Below, in pieces: positions 25,883-34,735 of a stretch of 64,000 nucleotides of DNA; position 1 is the stretch's first letter, and each line of letters begins with the position of its first letter. The DNA is from Flavobacteriaceae bacterium UBA7302 (GTDB lineage: Bacteria; Bacteroidota; Bacteroidia; Flavobacteriales; Flavobacteriaceae). The notes beneath the pieces were generated by a model. That model worked only from the letters and a program-made list of their open reading frames with translations. It did not search any database and was not told where the DNA came from. The DNA lies in NCBI GenBank assembly GCA_002471825.1, contig DKQS01000001.1, positions 473,200-537,199 on the forward strand, in the 5' to 3' direction. A program made the translations under genes and the position numbers.

Positions 25883-28800
25883 ATGACTTCAGAAAAATTT
25901 AAAAAATGGAACCTCATTTTAGGTTGGTTCTCTTTTCTAGTTGCACTGATTACCTACACACTTACCCTCGAGCCAACTGTTAGTGCTTGGGATGTTGGAG
26001 AATATATTTCAACAGCCGTTAAATTAGAAGTAGGCCATCCTCCAGGAGCACCGCTCTTTCAAATGATGGGTGCCTTTTTCGCCATGTTTACGACCGACGT
26101 TTCTCAAATCGCCAAAATGGTAAACTTTATGTCGGCCTTAGCCAGCGCCTTTACCATTCTTTTTATGTTTTGGACCATTACCAATTTGGCCTTAAAACTG
26201 GCAACCAAAGGTGGGAAAGATCTTTCTGAAGGAAAATACATCGCTATCTTAGGAAGTAGTTTGGTAGGTGCCTTAACTTATACCTTTTCCGATAGCTTTT
26301 GGTTTAGTGCTGTAGAAGGCGAGGTATATGCCATGTCTTCCTTTTTAATGGCCATCTTGTTTTGGTTAGGTTTGAAATGGGAGAGTGAAATTCATACACC
26401 TAGAGGAAACAAATGGTTGATTCTCATCAGCTTCATTGTTGGGTTATCTTTCGGAGTACACATCCTTTCCCTACTTGTGATTCCGTCTATTGTGATGCTG
26501 TATTTCTTTAAAACCTACAAAAACATCACTTTAAAAACGACGGCAATCGCATCGGTTATATCAGTATTGATATTGGCCTTTGTATTCAAATTCTTATTCC
26601 CGTTCACACTCAAATTCTTTAGTGCGTCAGAGTTGTTCTTTATCAATTCAATCGGATTACCCTACAATTCAGGATCCATTATTGCGGCCATTATTCTTGT
26701 TGCAGCCTTCTATTTCGGATTGAAAAAAACACGTCAAAAAAACAAAGTTCAGGCCAACACACTCATTCTTTCGGTAATGTTCATCATGATTGGATTCTCC
26801 TCGTGGATGATGCTTCCCATTCGGGCGAATGCCAACACAACCATCAATGAGAATAATCCGTCTAGTGCGCGAGAACTATTGGCCTACTATGAACGTGAGC
26901 AATATGGAGATGCCAATGTGTTTTACGATACCTATTATTCAAATTCCTATAACAGACAACAAGATCCAGATCAGCCTTACAAAGACGATAAACCCAAATA
27001 TGAAAAGAAAGACGGGAAGTATGTCATTGTAAACAAATACAAAAATGTGGTTCCGAATTGGTCAGACAAACACAAAGGCTTTATTCCTCGAATGGTAGAT
27101 CCTTCCAAAGAGAAAATGTACAAAGCCATTGCTGGAATCAAACCAAACAGCAAACGCCGACCAACCTTTGCAGAAAACCTAAAGTTCATGTTCAGTTTCC
27201 AGTTTGGCTATATGTACGGAAGATACTTTATGTGGAATTTTGTGGGAAGGCAAAACGACATTCAAGGAAACCTGGATATTTTCAATGGAAACTGGTTGAG
27301 TGGCATCAAATTTATTGATGAAATGCGCCTTGGATCACAGGACAATCTACCTTCTCAAGTCTTGGAAAACAAAGGTCGAAACACCTATTATTTCCTTCCC
27401 TTAATCCTCGGATTAATCGGACTCTTATACCACATTCGAAATGATAAAGAGAATTTCTATGCCTTGTTGGTATTCTTTGTTTTTACAGGCTTTGCCATCA
27501 TCTTTTACACCAATCCAAAACCTTTTGAACCTCGAGAAAGAGACTATGCAGTGGTTGGAAGTTTCTACATCTTTGCTATTTGGGTTGGACTTGGTGTGTA
27601 TGCCTTATATGAGTACCTGAAACATGTAGCGAACAAAAAGACCATTGCCATTACGGTAAGTGTTTTGTCGTTGATTCTTGTTCCGAGTTTGATGGCCTCA
27701 GAAAATTGGGATGACCACGACAGATCCAATCGGTATACCACTCGCTTGAATGCACAGGCCTATTTAGAAAGTTGTGATCCAAATGCCATCATGTTTACCA
27801 TTGGGGATAACGATACTTTCCCATTGTGGTACATGCAAGAAGTGGAAGGCATTCGAACCGATATCAAATTGATCAATACGAGTCTTTTCGCAACCGATTG
27901 GTATGTGGATCAAATGAAGCGAAAAACTTACAATGCACCTCCAATTCCGTCGCAGTTGACCCATGATCAATACAAATACGGAAGTTTGGATATTGCCTAT
28001 TACATTGAACATCCTCGATTTAAAGACAGCGCTATTTCCATTCAAGATTTCATGCGTTGGATTCAGTCTGACAATGATGCTACATACTACATCGACGAAG
28101 AGAATGATGTTCGTGAAAAATTCTATCCGACCAATAAAATTCGAATTCCGGTTAATAAGGAGAATGCTCTTAAAAGCGGAATTGTTGCTCAAAAAGATGC
28201 CGATAAAATCGTGGACTATATTGATATCGAAATTGACGATCGAGGCATTACCAAGAATCGAATTTTAATGCTAGACATTCTAGCCAATTTTGATTGGAAG
28301 CAACCGATTTACTTCACCGGTGGCGCCAATGCAGAGGATGAGTACATTTGGATGAAAGACTGGCTTCAATTAGACGGAGTGGCTTTTAAATTGGTGCCGA
28401 TTAGAACTCCTACCAAGATGTATAATGAAGAAGGAAAAGTAGTTCGTGAGTTGACCTTGTTCGATATTGGTAGAATTGACCCAGAAAAAATGGAGAAAAA
28501 CCTAATCAATCTCGATTGGGGTAACATCAATGATGGTAAAATCTACCTGGACGAACAAACCAAACGAAATACCATCTCCTTGAGAAATAGTTTCCAACGC
28601 TTAGCAGAAGCTTACGCTGTGGAAGGTGATACCATTAAAGCCAAAGAAATGTTGGATTTCTCCATTGAGAAAATGCCAATTAAAGACTTTGACCATTATA
28701 CTCTTTCGGTAGGTTATCCAGAAATGTATTATCAATTGGGGGCGAAAAAAGAAGCCAGAGAAACTGCAGAAACCCTACTCACATTATTTGGGGAAAAAGC

Positions 28801-28987
28801 ACTCTGGTTAAGTACTTTCTCTCGTGATTTCACAGAGATCATTATTGATGAAATAGACACTACCTTGTACATCTACAACTCGATCTTAAGTGATATCAAG
28901 AAATACGATGACAAGGCTTATTATGAATCAAAACAAGAAGAGTTTACCAAAATCATGAAACTCTTCAGTCACCTGATAGAAGAATAA
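25883..28987 (+). CDS. DUF2723 multi-spanning membrane protein, probable protein O-mannosyltransferase family
   Basis: This is a 1034-aa integral membrane protein. The N-terminal DUF2723 domain (about 1-200) has TYTLTLEPTVSAWDVGEYIS and GHPPGAPLFQMMGAFF, where the acidic residues correspond to the catalytic region of GT-C enzymes. About ten to twelve transmembrane helices extend to residue 600, followed by a large soluble region (about 600-1034) with TPR-like helices near the end. The family includes vertebrate TMEM260, a protein O-mannosyltransferase, so a role in glycosylating exported proteins is plausible but inferred. The gene stands alone between tRNA-Gln and a terminator. Confidence 0.88.
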   Translation: MTSEKFKKWNLILGWFSFLVALITYTLTLEPTVSAWDVGEYISTAVKLEVGHPPGAPLFQMMGAFFAMFTTDVSQIAKMVNFMSALASAFTILFMFWTITNLALKLATKGGKDLSEGKYIAILGSSLVGALTYTFSDSFWFSAVEGEVYAMSSFLMAILFWLGLKWESEIHTPRGNKWLILISFIVGLSFGVHILSLLVIPSIVMLYFFKTYKNITLKTTAIASVISVLILAFVFKFLFPFTLKFFSASELFFINSIGLPYNSGSIIAAIILVAAFYFGLKKTRQKNKVQANTLILSVMFIMIGFSSWMMLPIRANANTTINENNPSSARELLAYYEREQYGDANVFYDTYYSNSYNRQQDPDQPYKDDKPKYEKKDGKYVIVNKYKNVVPNWSDKHKGFIPRMVDPSKEKMYKAIAGIKPNSKRRPTFAENLKFMFSFQFGYMYGRYFMWNFVGRQNDIQGNLDIFNGNWLSGIKFIDEMRLGSQDNLPSQVLENKGRNTYYFLPLILGLIGLLYHIRNDKENFYALLVFFVFTGFAIIFYTNPKPFEPRERDYAVVGSFYIFAIWVGLGVYALYEYLKHVANKKTIAITVSVLSLILVPSLMASENWDDHDRSNRYTTRLNAQAYLESCDPNAIMFTIGDNDTFPLWYMQEVEGIRTDIKLINTSLFATDWYVDQMKRKTYNAPPIPSQLTHDQYKYGSLDIAYYIEHPRFKDSAISIQDFMRWIQSDNDATYYIDEENDVREKFYPTNKIRIPVNKENALKSGIVAQKDADKIVDYIDIEIDDRGITKNRILMLDILANFDWKQPIYFTGGANAEDEYIWMKDWLQLDGVAFKLVPIRTPTKMYNEEGKVVRELTLFDIGRIDPEKMEKNLINLDWGNINDGKIYLDEQTKRNTISLRNSFQRLAEAYAVEGDTIKAKEMLDFSIEKMPIKDFDHYTLSVGYPEMYYQLGAKKEARETAETLLTLFGEKALWLSTFSRDFTEIIIDEIDTTLYIYNSILSDIKKYDDKAYYESKQEEFTKIMKLFSHLIEE

Positions 28988-29018
28988 AAAAAAAAGCTCC
29001 TTTCAAGGAGCTTTTTTT
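28988..29018. terminator. Bidirectional terminator between convergent genes
   Basis: GCTCC (28996-29000) and GGAGC (29007-29011) form the core of a hairpin flanked by an A-run on the left and seven T on the right. It serves the DUF2723 gene on the plus strand and the thioredoxin-like gene on the minus strand, whose stop codon overlaps the T-run. Confidence 0.8.
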
Positions 29019-29310
29019 ATACATATTGTTGAACGAGACCTATGAGCGTATTGGCATCTTGGTAACCGGTTTGACGCCATTTCATCTCTCCGTTTTTATA
29101 AATCATAAATGTCGGATTTCCCTTCACTCGAAGTGCATCAGCAAGAATCTCATTCTTATCGATATCAATTTTAATAACCTTGGCTGTTGTTCCCAAGGCG
29201 GCAGCTACGTCTCGCAAAGTATCCACGCTGTTCTCTGCTCCATCCCAATCGGAATAGAAGTCGATTAAAACAGGTTTGTTTACATTAATTATTTCACCAA
29301 ACTTGGCCAT
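29017..29310 (-). CDS. Thioredoxin-fold protein lacking active-site cysteines
   Basis: This 97-aa protein has the length and landmarks of thioredoxin: PVLIDFYSDW before the active site, then VIKIDIDKNEILADALRVKG and the cis-proline loop NPTFMIYKNGEM. The canonical WCGPC is replaced by WDGAE (Trp22 to Glu26), and no cysteine occurs anywhere in the protein. It cannot perform thiol-disulfide exchange and more likely acts as a binding or chaperone-like module. It has no signal peptide, so it is cytoplasmic. Possible names are thioredoxin family protein or redox-inactive thioredoxin; its partner is unknown. Confidence 0.88.
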   Translation of the reverse strand: MAKFGEIINVNKPVLIDFYSDWDGAENSVDTLRDVAAALGTTAKVIKIDIDKNEILADALRVKGNPTFMIYKNGEMKWRQTGYQDANTLIGLVQQYV

Positions 29311-29397
29311 AAAATTTCTTACTTGACGTGTGATTGCAATCCAAAAACTGGAGTGCTCTTATACAAATATAAAAATTTTACCGAAATAGACTGATTA

Positions 29398-30621
29398 TCA
29401 GGCCTTTTTAAGTTCTATGACCGAAATCTCAGGCCAAATCCCAACACGACCTGGAAAAGCGTGATAGCCAAATCCTCGGTTCACGTTGATGTATCTTCCG
29501 AATTCTTCATACAATCCGGCCCATTGCTTGTAGACATATTTAGAGGGACTCCATTTGATGATTCCTGGTATTTCTATACCCATTTGAAGTCCGTGCGTAT
29601 GACCACTCAAGGTTAAATGATAGTTGAAATCATCCTTTTTTACTTTGTATTCCCAATGACTAGGATCGTGGGTCATCAAAATTTTGAAATCGTCTTTATC
29701 GACATTGGCAGAGGCCTTTTGTAAGTCTCCTTTCTGATTAAAACCTCTTCCCCAGTTTTCAACTCCGAGTAAAGCAATTTTATCATTGCCTTTGGTTAAA
29801 TAACGATGTTCGTCAAGTAATAAATCGAAGCCTATCTTCTCATGAATTCCCTTGACATCTTCAAAATTCTGAACCTTAGCCTCTTTGCTTTCCCAATTCA
29901 TATAATCACCATAATCGTGATTTCCCAAAATGGAATACTTCCCTTCTTTGGCTTCCAATTGTGAAAAGACATCAATCCATTGATCCATTTCATCAGCCTT
30001 GTTGTTCACAATATCTCCGGTGAAAAGAATTACATCTGACTTCTGTTGATTGATCAAATCTACTCCGTATTGAATCTTTTCCTTATTGGTAAAACTCCCT
30101 GAATGAATGTCAGATATTTGGGTGATGGTAAAGCCGTCAAAAGCATCCGGCAAATCCTTAAAACTGAGCTGGTATTTCAATACTTTAAAATTGTACTTTC
30201 CTTGAATGATTCCGTAGATAAAAGACGAAAAAGGTATGGCTGCCAAAATCAGGGCTAATTGGGACACAAACTTTCTTCTACCTGGTACTGGGAGTGTTTC
30301 TGTTCGCGCCAATGCCGAGAATCCTTTTACTGCCAATCGATAAATATCTTCACCAAGCAATACAAAAATGATTACCAATTTGGGTAAAAGAACAGTGAGT
30401 AACAGTCCAAAGGTGAGTTGCCCTTGGGGTGTTTGACCTTGACTTCTATTGTAACTAAGCATGGTGTAGAAAAAGTAGATATACACCCCAATACTCAATG
30501 CCAAAAATCCATAACGTACAATCTTGCTTTTTGAAACTGTCTTAAAAGCCTGAAAGGAATAAAACTCTACAGCCACAATAAGTACTGATAGAATAATCAA
30601 AGGAACAATCCAACGTGACAT
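29398..30621 (-). CDS. Membrane-anchored calcineurin-like metallophosphoesterase
   Basis: This 407-aa protein is of the YkuE/YaeI type. Residues 1-150 contain about four to five transmembrane helices. The phosphoesterase domain (about 165-400) has all metal motifs: TQISDIHSGSF, LFTGDIVNNK, SILGNHDYGDY and TLSGHTHGLQMG. Relatives hydrolyse phospholipid or nucleotide phosphodiesters at the membrane; the substrate here is not known. Sixteen extra codons upstream are open, but ATG 30621 (SRWIVPLIILSV) directly precedes the first membrane helix. It is divergent from polA. Confidence 0.88.
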   Translation of the reverse strand: MSRWIVPLIILSVLIVAVEFYSFQAFKTVSKSKIVRYGFLALSIGVYIYFFYTMLSYNRSQGQTPQGQLTFGLLLTVLLPKLVIIFVLLGEDIYRLAVKGFSALARTETLPVPGRRKFVSQLALILAAIPFSSFIYGIIQGKYNFKVLKYQLSFKDLPDAFDGFTITQISDIHSGSFTNKEKIQYGVDLINQQKSDVILFTGDIVNNKADEMDQWIDVFSQLEAKEGKYSILGNHDYGDYMNWESKEAKVQNFEDVKGIHEKIGFDLLLDEHRYLTKGNDKIALLGVENWGRGFNQKGDLQKASANVDKDDFKILMTHDPSHWEYKVKKDDFNYHLTLSGHTHGLQMGIEIPGIIKWSPSKYVYKQWAGLYEEFGRYINVNRGFGYHAFPGRVGIWPEISVIELKKA

Positions 30622-30721
30622 ACGGTCTAAATTTGAGTTGGTAAAGATAGCTCGAATTAACAGATTCAATTTTAACTTCCTGTTAAAGTTTCGTAGCTTT
30701 AGAAGCTCTAAAAAACTTCAT

Positions 30722-33559
30722 ATGTCTGGTTCAAAACGCCTTTTTTTAGTTGATGCATACGCTCTCATTTTCAGAGGATATTATGCATTCATCAAGAATC
30801 CAAGAATCAATAGCAAAGGGTTGGATACCTCTGCCATTATGGGATTTATGAATTCCTTATTGGATGTCATCAAAAGGGAACGACCAGATCATTTGGCGGT
30901 TTGTTTTGACAAAGGAGGAAGCGCCGATCGGGTAGAAATGTTTGAAGCCTACAAGGCCAATCGACAAGAAACTCCAGAGGCCATTAAAATTGCCGTGCCT
31001 TATATTGAAGAAATCTTAAGGGCGATGCACATTCCGATTATGGTGAAAGAAGGGTATGAGGCAGATGACATTATCGGAACACTTTCCAGACAAGCTGAAA
31101 ATGAAGGATTTACCACCTACATGGTGACCCCAGATAAGGATTTTGCTCAATTGGTTACCGACAAGATCTTTATGTACAAACCTCGTTTTGGAGGCGGATA
31201 TGATATTTGGGGGATTCCTGAGGTGAAAGAGAAATTTGGTGTTGAACGTCCTGAGCAAGTCATCGACTTTTTAGGAATGATGGGCGATGCTTCAGATAAC
31301 ATACCTGGATTACCAGGAGTTGGAGAAAAGACTGCCAAAAAGTTCTTGGCTCAATTTGGCTCGATGGAAGAGCTTTTGGCAAATACCGATCAATTAAAAG
31401 GAAAAATGAAGGAGAAGGTTGAAGCGAATAGTGAACTAGGGCTTCTTTCAAAAAAATTGGCTACCATTATGTTGGATGTTCCAGTAACCTTTGATGCGAA
31501 TGATTTTACCTTAGATCAGCCAGATACTGACAAAGTGAAAGAGTTGTTCAACGAACTCGAATTCAGACAGCTGTTGACCAACTTCCTCAAAACCTTTAGT
31601 ACAGAAACCACAACCCAAAGCGAAAACACAGCTTCGACAACAAGTGCGAGTGCTTCTACTCCTGCTTCAAGTTCCAGCTCAAGCGGACAGTTTGACTTAT
31701 TTGCAGCCCCAGGTTCTGGGAATGTAAGTACTGAGGAAGGCGGATTAAAAGACATCAAAAATACCGACCATTTTTACCAACATGTTAATACGCCTTTAGC
31801 TCGAAAAATTCTGTTGCAACAATTAATGCAACAATCATCCGTATGTTTCGATACCGAAACCACAGGATTGAAAGCTTTGGAAGTTGAATTGATCGGAATC
31901 GCTTTTTCATGGGAAAAAGGAAAGGGATATTATGTTTCTTTCCCCGAAGATCAAGACGAAACTCAAGCTATTTTGGATGAATTTGTTCCTTTTTTCAATT
32001 CGGAAAGCATCGAAAAAGTCGGACATAATTTGAAGTACGATATCAAAGTATTGTCCAATTACAATGTGTCCGTTAAAGGACCACTTTTTGACACCATGAT
32101 CGCACATTATTTGATTAATCCAGACATGCGTCACAACATGGATGTGCTATCGGAAACCTATTTGAATTACAAGCCGGTTTCCATTACCGAATTAATTGGT
32201 AAAAAAGGAAAAAACCAGCTCTCGATGCGTGTAGTTCCGGTAAAAGATCAAACCGAGTATGCAGTTGAAGATGCTGATATTACTTTTCAGTTAAAAGAAC
32301 ACTTTACCAAAGAATTGGAAAGTGGACATCTAACGGAACTGTTTTCCAAGGTTGAAATTCCGCTTGTTTCGGTGCTAACAGCCATGGAAATTGAAGGAAT
32401 AAAAATCAATACCGAGTTCTTAAATGGTCTTTCAACCGAGTTAACCAAAGATATTCAAGGATTGGAAACCGCCATTTATGAGCAGGCTGGTGAAACTTTT
32501 AACATTGCCTCTCCAAAACAATTAGGTTCTATTTTATTTGAAAAACTGAAATTGGTAGACAAACCGAAAAAGACAAAAACTGGTCAGTATTCTACGGCAG
32601 AAGATGTCTTGTCTTACTTGGCCAAGGACCATAAAATTGTACGGGATATACTCCAATTCAGACAGTATAAAAAACTACAGAGTACTTATGTGGATGCGCT
32701 TCCGAATGAGATCAATCCGAAGACTAATAGAATCCACACCGTATATGCTCAAGCGGTGGCAGCTACAGGGCGATTAAGTTCTAACAATCCGAATTTGCAA
32801 AACATTCCTATTCGAACCGAAAGAGGTAGAGAAGTTCGGAAAGCCTTCATACCGAGGAGTGAAGAATATGTATTGTTGGCAGCCGATTATAGTCAGATAG
32901 AATTGCGAATTATTGCAGCTCTTAGTGAGGAAGAAAATATGATGTCTGCTTTTCAAAACGGCGAAGATATTCATGCCTCCACTGCAGCCAAAGTATTTAA
33001 TGTAGCCCTAGAAGATGTTACTCGTGAACAACGTAGCAATGCAAAAACTGTCAACTTCGGAATCATTTATGGAGTTTCGGCCTTTGGATTGAGTAATCAA
33101 ACAAATCTAACACGAAGCGAATCGAAAGAGTTGATTGACACCTACTACGAAACCTATCCGAAGTTAAAGGCATACATGGCCAATCAAATCAATTTTGCTA
33201 GAGAAAATGGCTATGTGGAAACTGTTTTAAAACGACGTCGTTACTTAAAAGATATCAACTCTAGAAATGCAGTAGTTAGAGGCGCTGCCGAACGAAATGC
33301 GGTGAACGCGCCAATTCAAGGATCTGCCGCCGACATCATCAAATTAGCCATGATCAATATCCATAAAAAGTTAGCAGAAGGTCAGTATAAAAGTAAGATG
33401 TTACTTCAGGTGCATGACGAATTGGTTTTTGATGCCCATAAAGATGAGTTGGACAAATTAAAACCTATGATCAAAACCGAAATGGAGAACGCCTTTACCT
33501 TGTCGGTTCCTTTGGATGTCGAAATAGGTTTGGGAGATAACTGGTTGCAGGCGCACTAA
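30722..33559 (+). CDS. polA: DNA polymerase I
   Basis: This 945-aa polymerase fills gaps and removes RNA primers during replication and repair. It has the 5' nuclease domain (1-290, starting RLFLVDAYALIFRGYY, with VTPDKDFAQLV), a low-complexity Ser/Thr/Ala linker (about 300-335) containing QFDLF at 323-327, an intact 3'-5' exonuclease (CFDTETTGLKAL) and the polymerase domain with motif A AADYSQIELRI, motif B RSNAKTVNFGIIYG and motif C QVHDELVFDA. The frame is open 28 codons further upstream, but ATG 30722 matches family starts. It ends overlapping the convergent gene at 33556. Confidence 0.97.
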   Translation: MSGSKRLFLVDAYALIFRGYYAFIKNPRINSKGLDTSAIMGFMNSLLDVIKRERPDHLAVCFDKGGSADRVEMFEAYKANRQETPEAIKIAVPYIEEILRAMHIPIMVKEGYEADDIIGTLSRQAENEGFTTYMVTPDKDFAQLVTDKIFMYKPRFGGGYDIWGIPEVKEKFGVERPEQVIDFLGMMGDASDNIPGLPGVGEKTAKKFLAQFGSMEELLANTDQLKGKMKEKVEANSELGLLSKKLATIMLDVPVTFDANDFTLDQPDTDKVKELFNELEFRQLLTNFLKTFSTETTTQSENTASTTSASASTPASSSSSSGQFDLFAAPGSGNVSTEEGGLKDIKNTDHFYQHVNTPLARKILLQQLMQQSSVCFDTETTGLKALEVELIGIAFSWEKGKGYYVSFPEDQDETQAILDEFVPFFNSESIEKVGHNLKYDIKVLSNYNVSVKGPLFDTMIAHYLINPDMRHNMDVLSETYLNYKPVSITELIGKKGKNQLSMRVVPVKDQTEYAVEDADITFQLKEHFTKELESGHLTELFSKVEIPLVSVLTAMEIEGIKINTEFLNGLSTELTKDIQGLETAIYEQAGETFNIASPKQLGSILFEKLKLVDKPKKTKTGQYSTAEDVLSYLAKDHKIVRDILQFRQYKKLQSTYVDALPNEINPKTNRIHTVYAQAVAATGRLSSNNPNLQNIPIRTERGREVRKAFIPRSEEYVLLAADYSQIELRIIAALSEEENMMSAFQNGEDIHASTAAKVFNVALEDVTREQRSNAKTVNFGIIYGVSAFGLSNQTNLTRSESKELIDTYYETYPKLKAYMANQINFARENGYVETVLKRRRYLKDINSRNAVVRGAAERNAVNAPIQGSAADIIKLAMINIHKKLAEGQYKSKMLLQVHDELVFDAHKDELDKLKPMIKTEMENAFTLSVPLDVEIGLGDNWLQAH

Positions 33560-34116
33560 AAAAACACAAATCCAATTCCTAGAGAGATACTATCAATTCG
33601 ATCATTCTCAAAACCGAGAATGCCCTTTCGATGGAACTCCAATCGGAATACAGGATGCCAACGACTATCACTTTCACCCTGAAATCCTAGTCCGAAACCA
33701 TAATAGTTTCCATCGGGATAATTGCTAGAGGGTCGCCACATTTTTCCGTATCGAAAATCAGCAAAAAAAGCTTCATCGTCGCGTTCAAAAATATTGTATC
33801 GCAACCCTACATAAGCTGGAAAAGCATTGGTGTCATAATTCCAATGATCATCAAATCCGGCATTGACACTAACAGCAACTTTCTTAAAAAACTCATACCC
33901 AAATCCTAGACGCAGAAACAATCCGCTTGGAACAATTAGAGGTTCTCCATCATTGGGTTCAACGGTATAAAATTCATTGATAGCTAGTGAAAAGTTGAGC
34001 TCTCCGGTAAAAAAAGGTCTTCCTAATTTTTCTTGAGCATCAAGCATCGAACTAGAAAGAAACAGTAGTAGGACAATAATTCTCTTCAAGTGAATGGTTT
34101 TCAATGTTACTTTCAA
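33556..34116 (-). CDS. Small predicted outer-membrane beta-barrel protein
   Basis: This 186-aa exported protein has no recognised family. A signal peptide (about 1-28, ending MLDAQ) is followed by alternating amphipathic strands such as LFLRLGFGYEFFKKVAVSV and YYGFGLGFQ. The C-terminus GIGFVFF ends in the aromatic residue typical of outer-membrane barrels. Length and strand count suggest an eight-stranded barrel. Its stop overlaps the polA stop by four bases (CTAA) with no terminator between. It is divergent from the lipoprotein gene at 34214. Confidence 0.75.
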   Translation of the reverse strand: MKVTLKTIHLKRIIVLLLFLSSSMLDAQEKLGRPFFTGELNFSLAINEFYTVEPNDGEPLIVPSGLFLRLGFGYEFFKKVAVSVNAGFDDHWNYDTNAFPAYVGLRYNIFERDDEAFFADFRYGKMWRPSSNYPDGNYYGFGLGFQGESDSRWHPVFRLEFHRKGILGFENDRIDSISLGIGFVFF

Positions 34117-34172
34117 AAAACATGCCTTTTTAAAAATTCCAATATTAATTCTCCTTATTTATCGGAACTATC

Positions 34173-34180
34173 TATTTTTG
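34173..34180 (+). promoter_or_regulatory. Candidate -7 element before the 34214 lipoprotein gene
   Basis: TATTTTTG fits TAnnTTTG and lies 33 bp before the ATG at 34214. No well-spaced upstream TTG is visible. Confidence 0.3.
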
Positions 34181-34213
34181 TTGGTGCCAAAACAAATCTT
34201 AAACCGTTTTAAA

Positions 34214-34717
34214 ATGCAGAAATTAGTATGGGTCTTATTACTCGTTAGCTTTTCAATTGTTGGATGTAAATCAGAAAAAGCATCTGAAGCAAAGGTGGAA
34301 AAGGCAAGTTCTTTTTTAGTCTTTGATGGCGACATTAAAGAAGATCGAAAGGCCTACACTACGTTGAATCTAGATGATACTTGTCCGAATCTGCTAGACC
34401 CAAGAATCTCTAAAGATGATATTGCTAACATCAACGAAGCTTGGCTAGATCTCAATCAAAATTTAGGTGCCTATTTATCCAAGAATGAATTCAGTTGGAA
34501 TACCTCAGGTCCCAATGTCAAAGTATGGCACAAGTTTTACTTTCATAAAGATGGGGCATTGAAAGCCTATTTGTTCAAGGTTCAAGATAAAGAAGTTACC
34601 AAAGAAGCCAGAGCCAGTTATAAAGCTTTGATGCTCGAATTTTCAAAAACCTACCAACTTCCATTAACGAAAGAAAGTACTTTTGCTCAATGTGGAAAAG
34701 GTGTTTTTGAATTATAG
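34214..34717 (+). CDS. Small lipoprotein of unknown function
   Basis: This 167-aa protein has a clear lipoprotein signal (KLVWVLLLVSFSIVGC, lipidated Cys17) followed by a charged Lys/Glu spacer. The mature part has no family I recognise. It includes CPNLLDPRISKDDIANINEAW, and its cysteines in TCPNLL and FAQCGKG could form a disulfide. An upstream frame is open to 34094, but only ATG 34214 gives the signal. It ends 18 bp before sua5 on the same strand and may share its transcript. Confidence 0.75.
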   Translation: MQKLVWVLLLVSFSIVGCKSEKASEAKVEKASSFLVFDGDIKEDRKAYTTLNLDDTCPNLLDPRISKDDIANINEAWLDLNQNLGAYLSKNEFSWNTSGPNVKVWHKFYFHKDGALKAYLFKVQDKEVTKEARASYKALMLEFSKTYQLPLTKESTFAQCGKGVFEL

Positions 34718-34735
34718 TAAAACAAAAAACTCGGC

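Noticed and set aside
31016..31758. Antisense open frames on the minus strand inside polA
   Set aside because: They lie opposite a long conserved gene, have no family resemblance and mirror its codon bias, so they are shadow frames.
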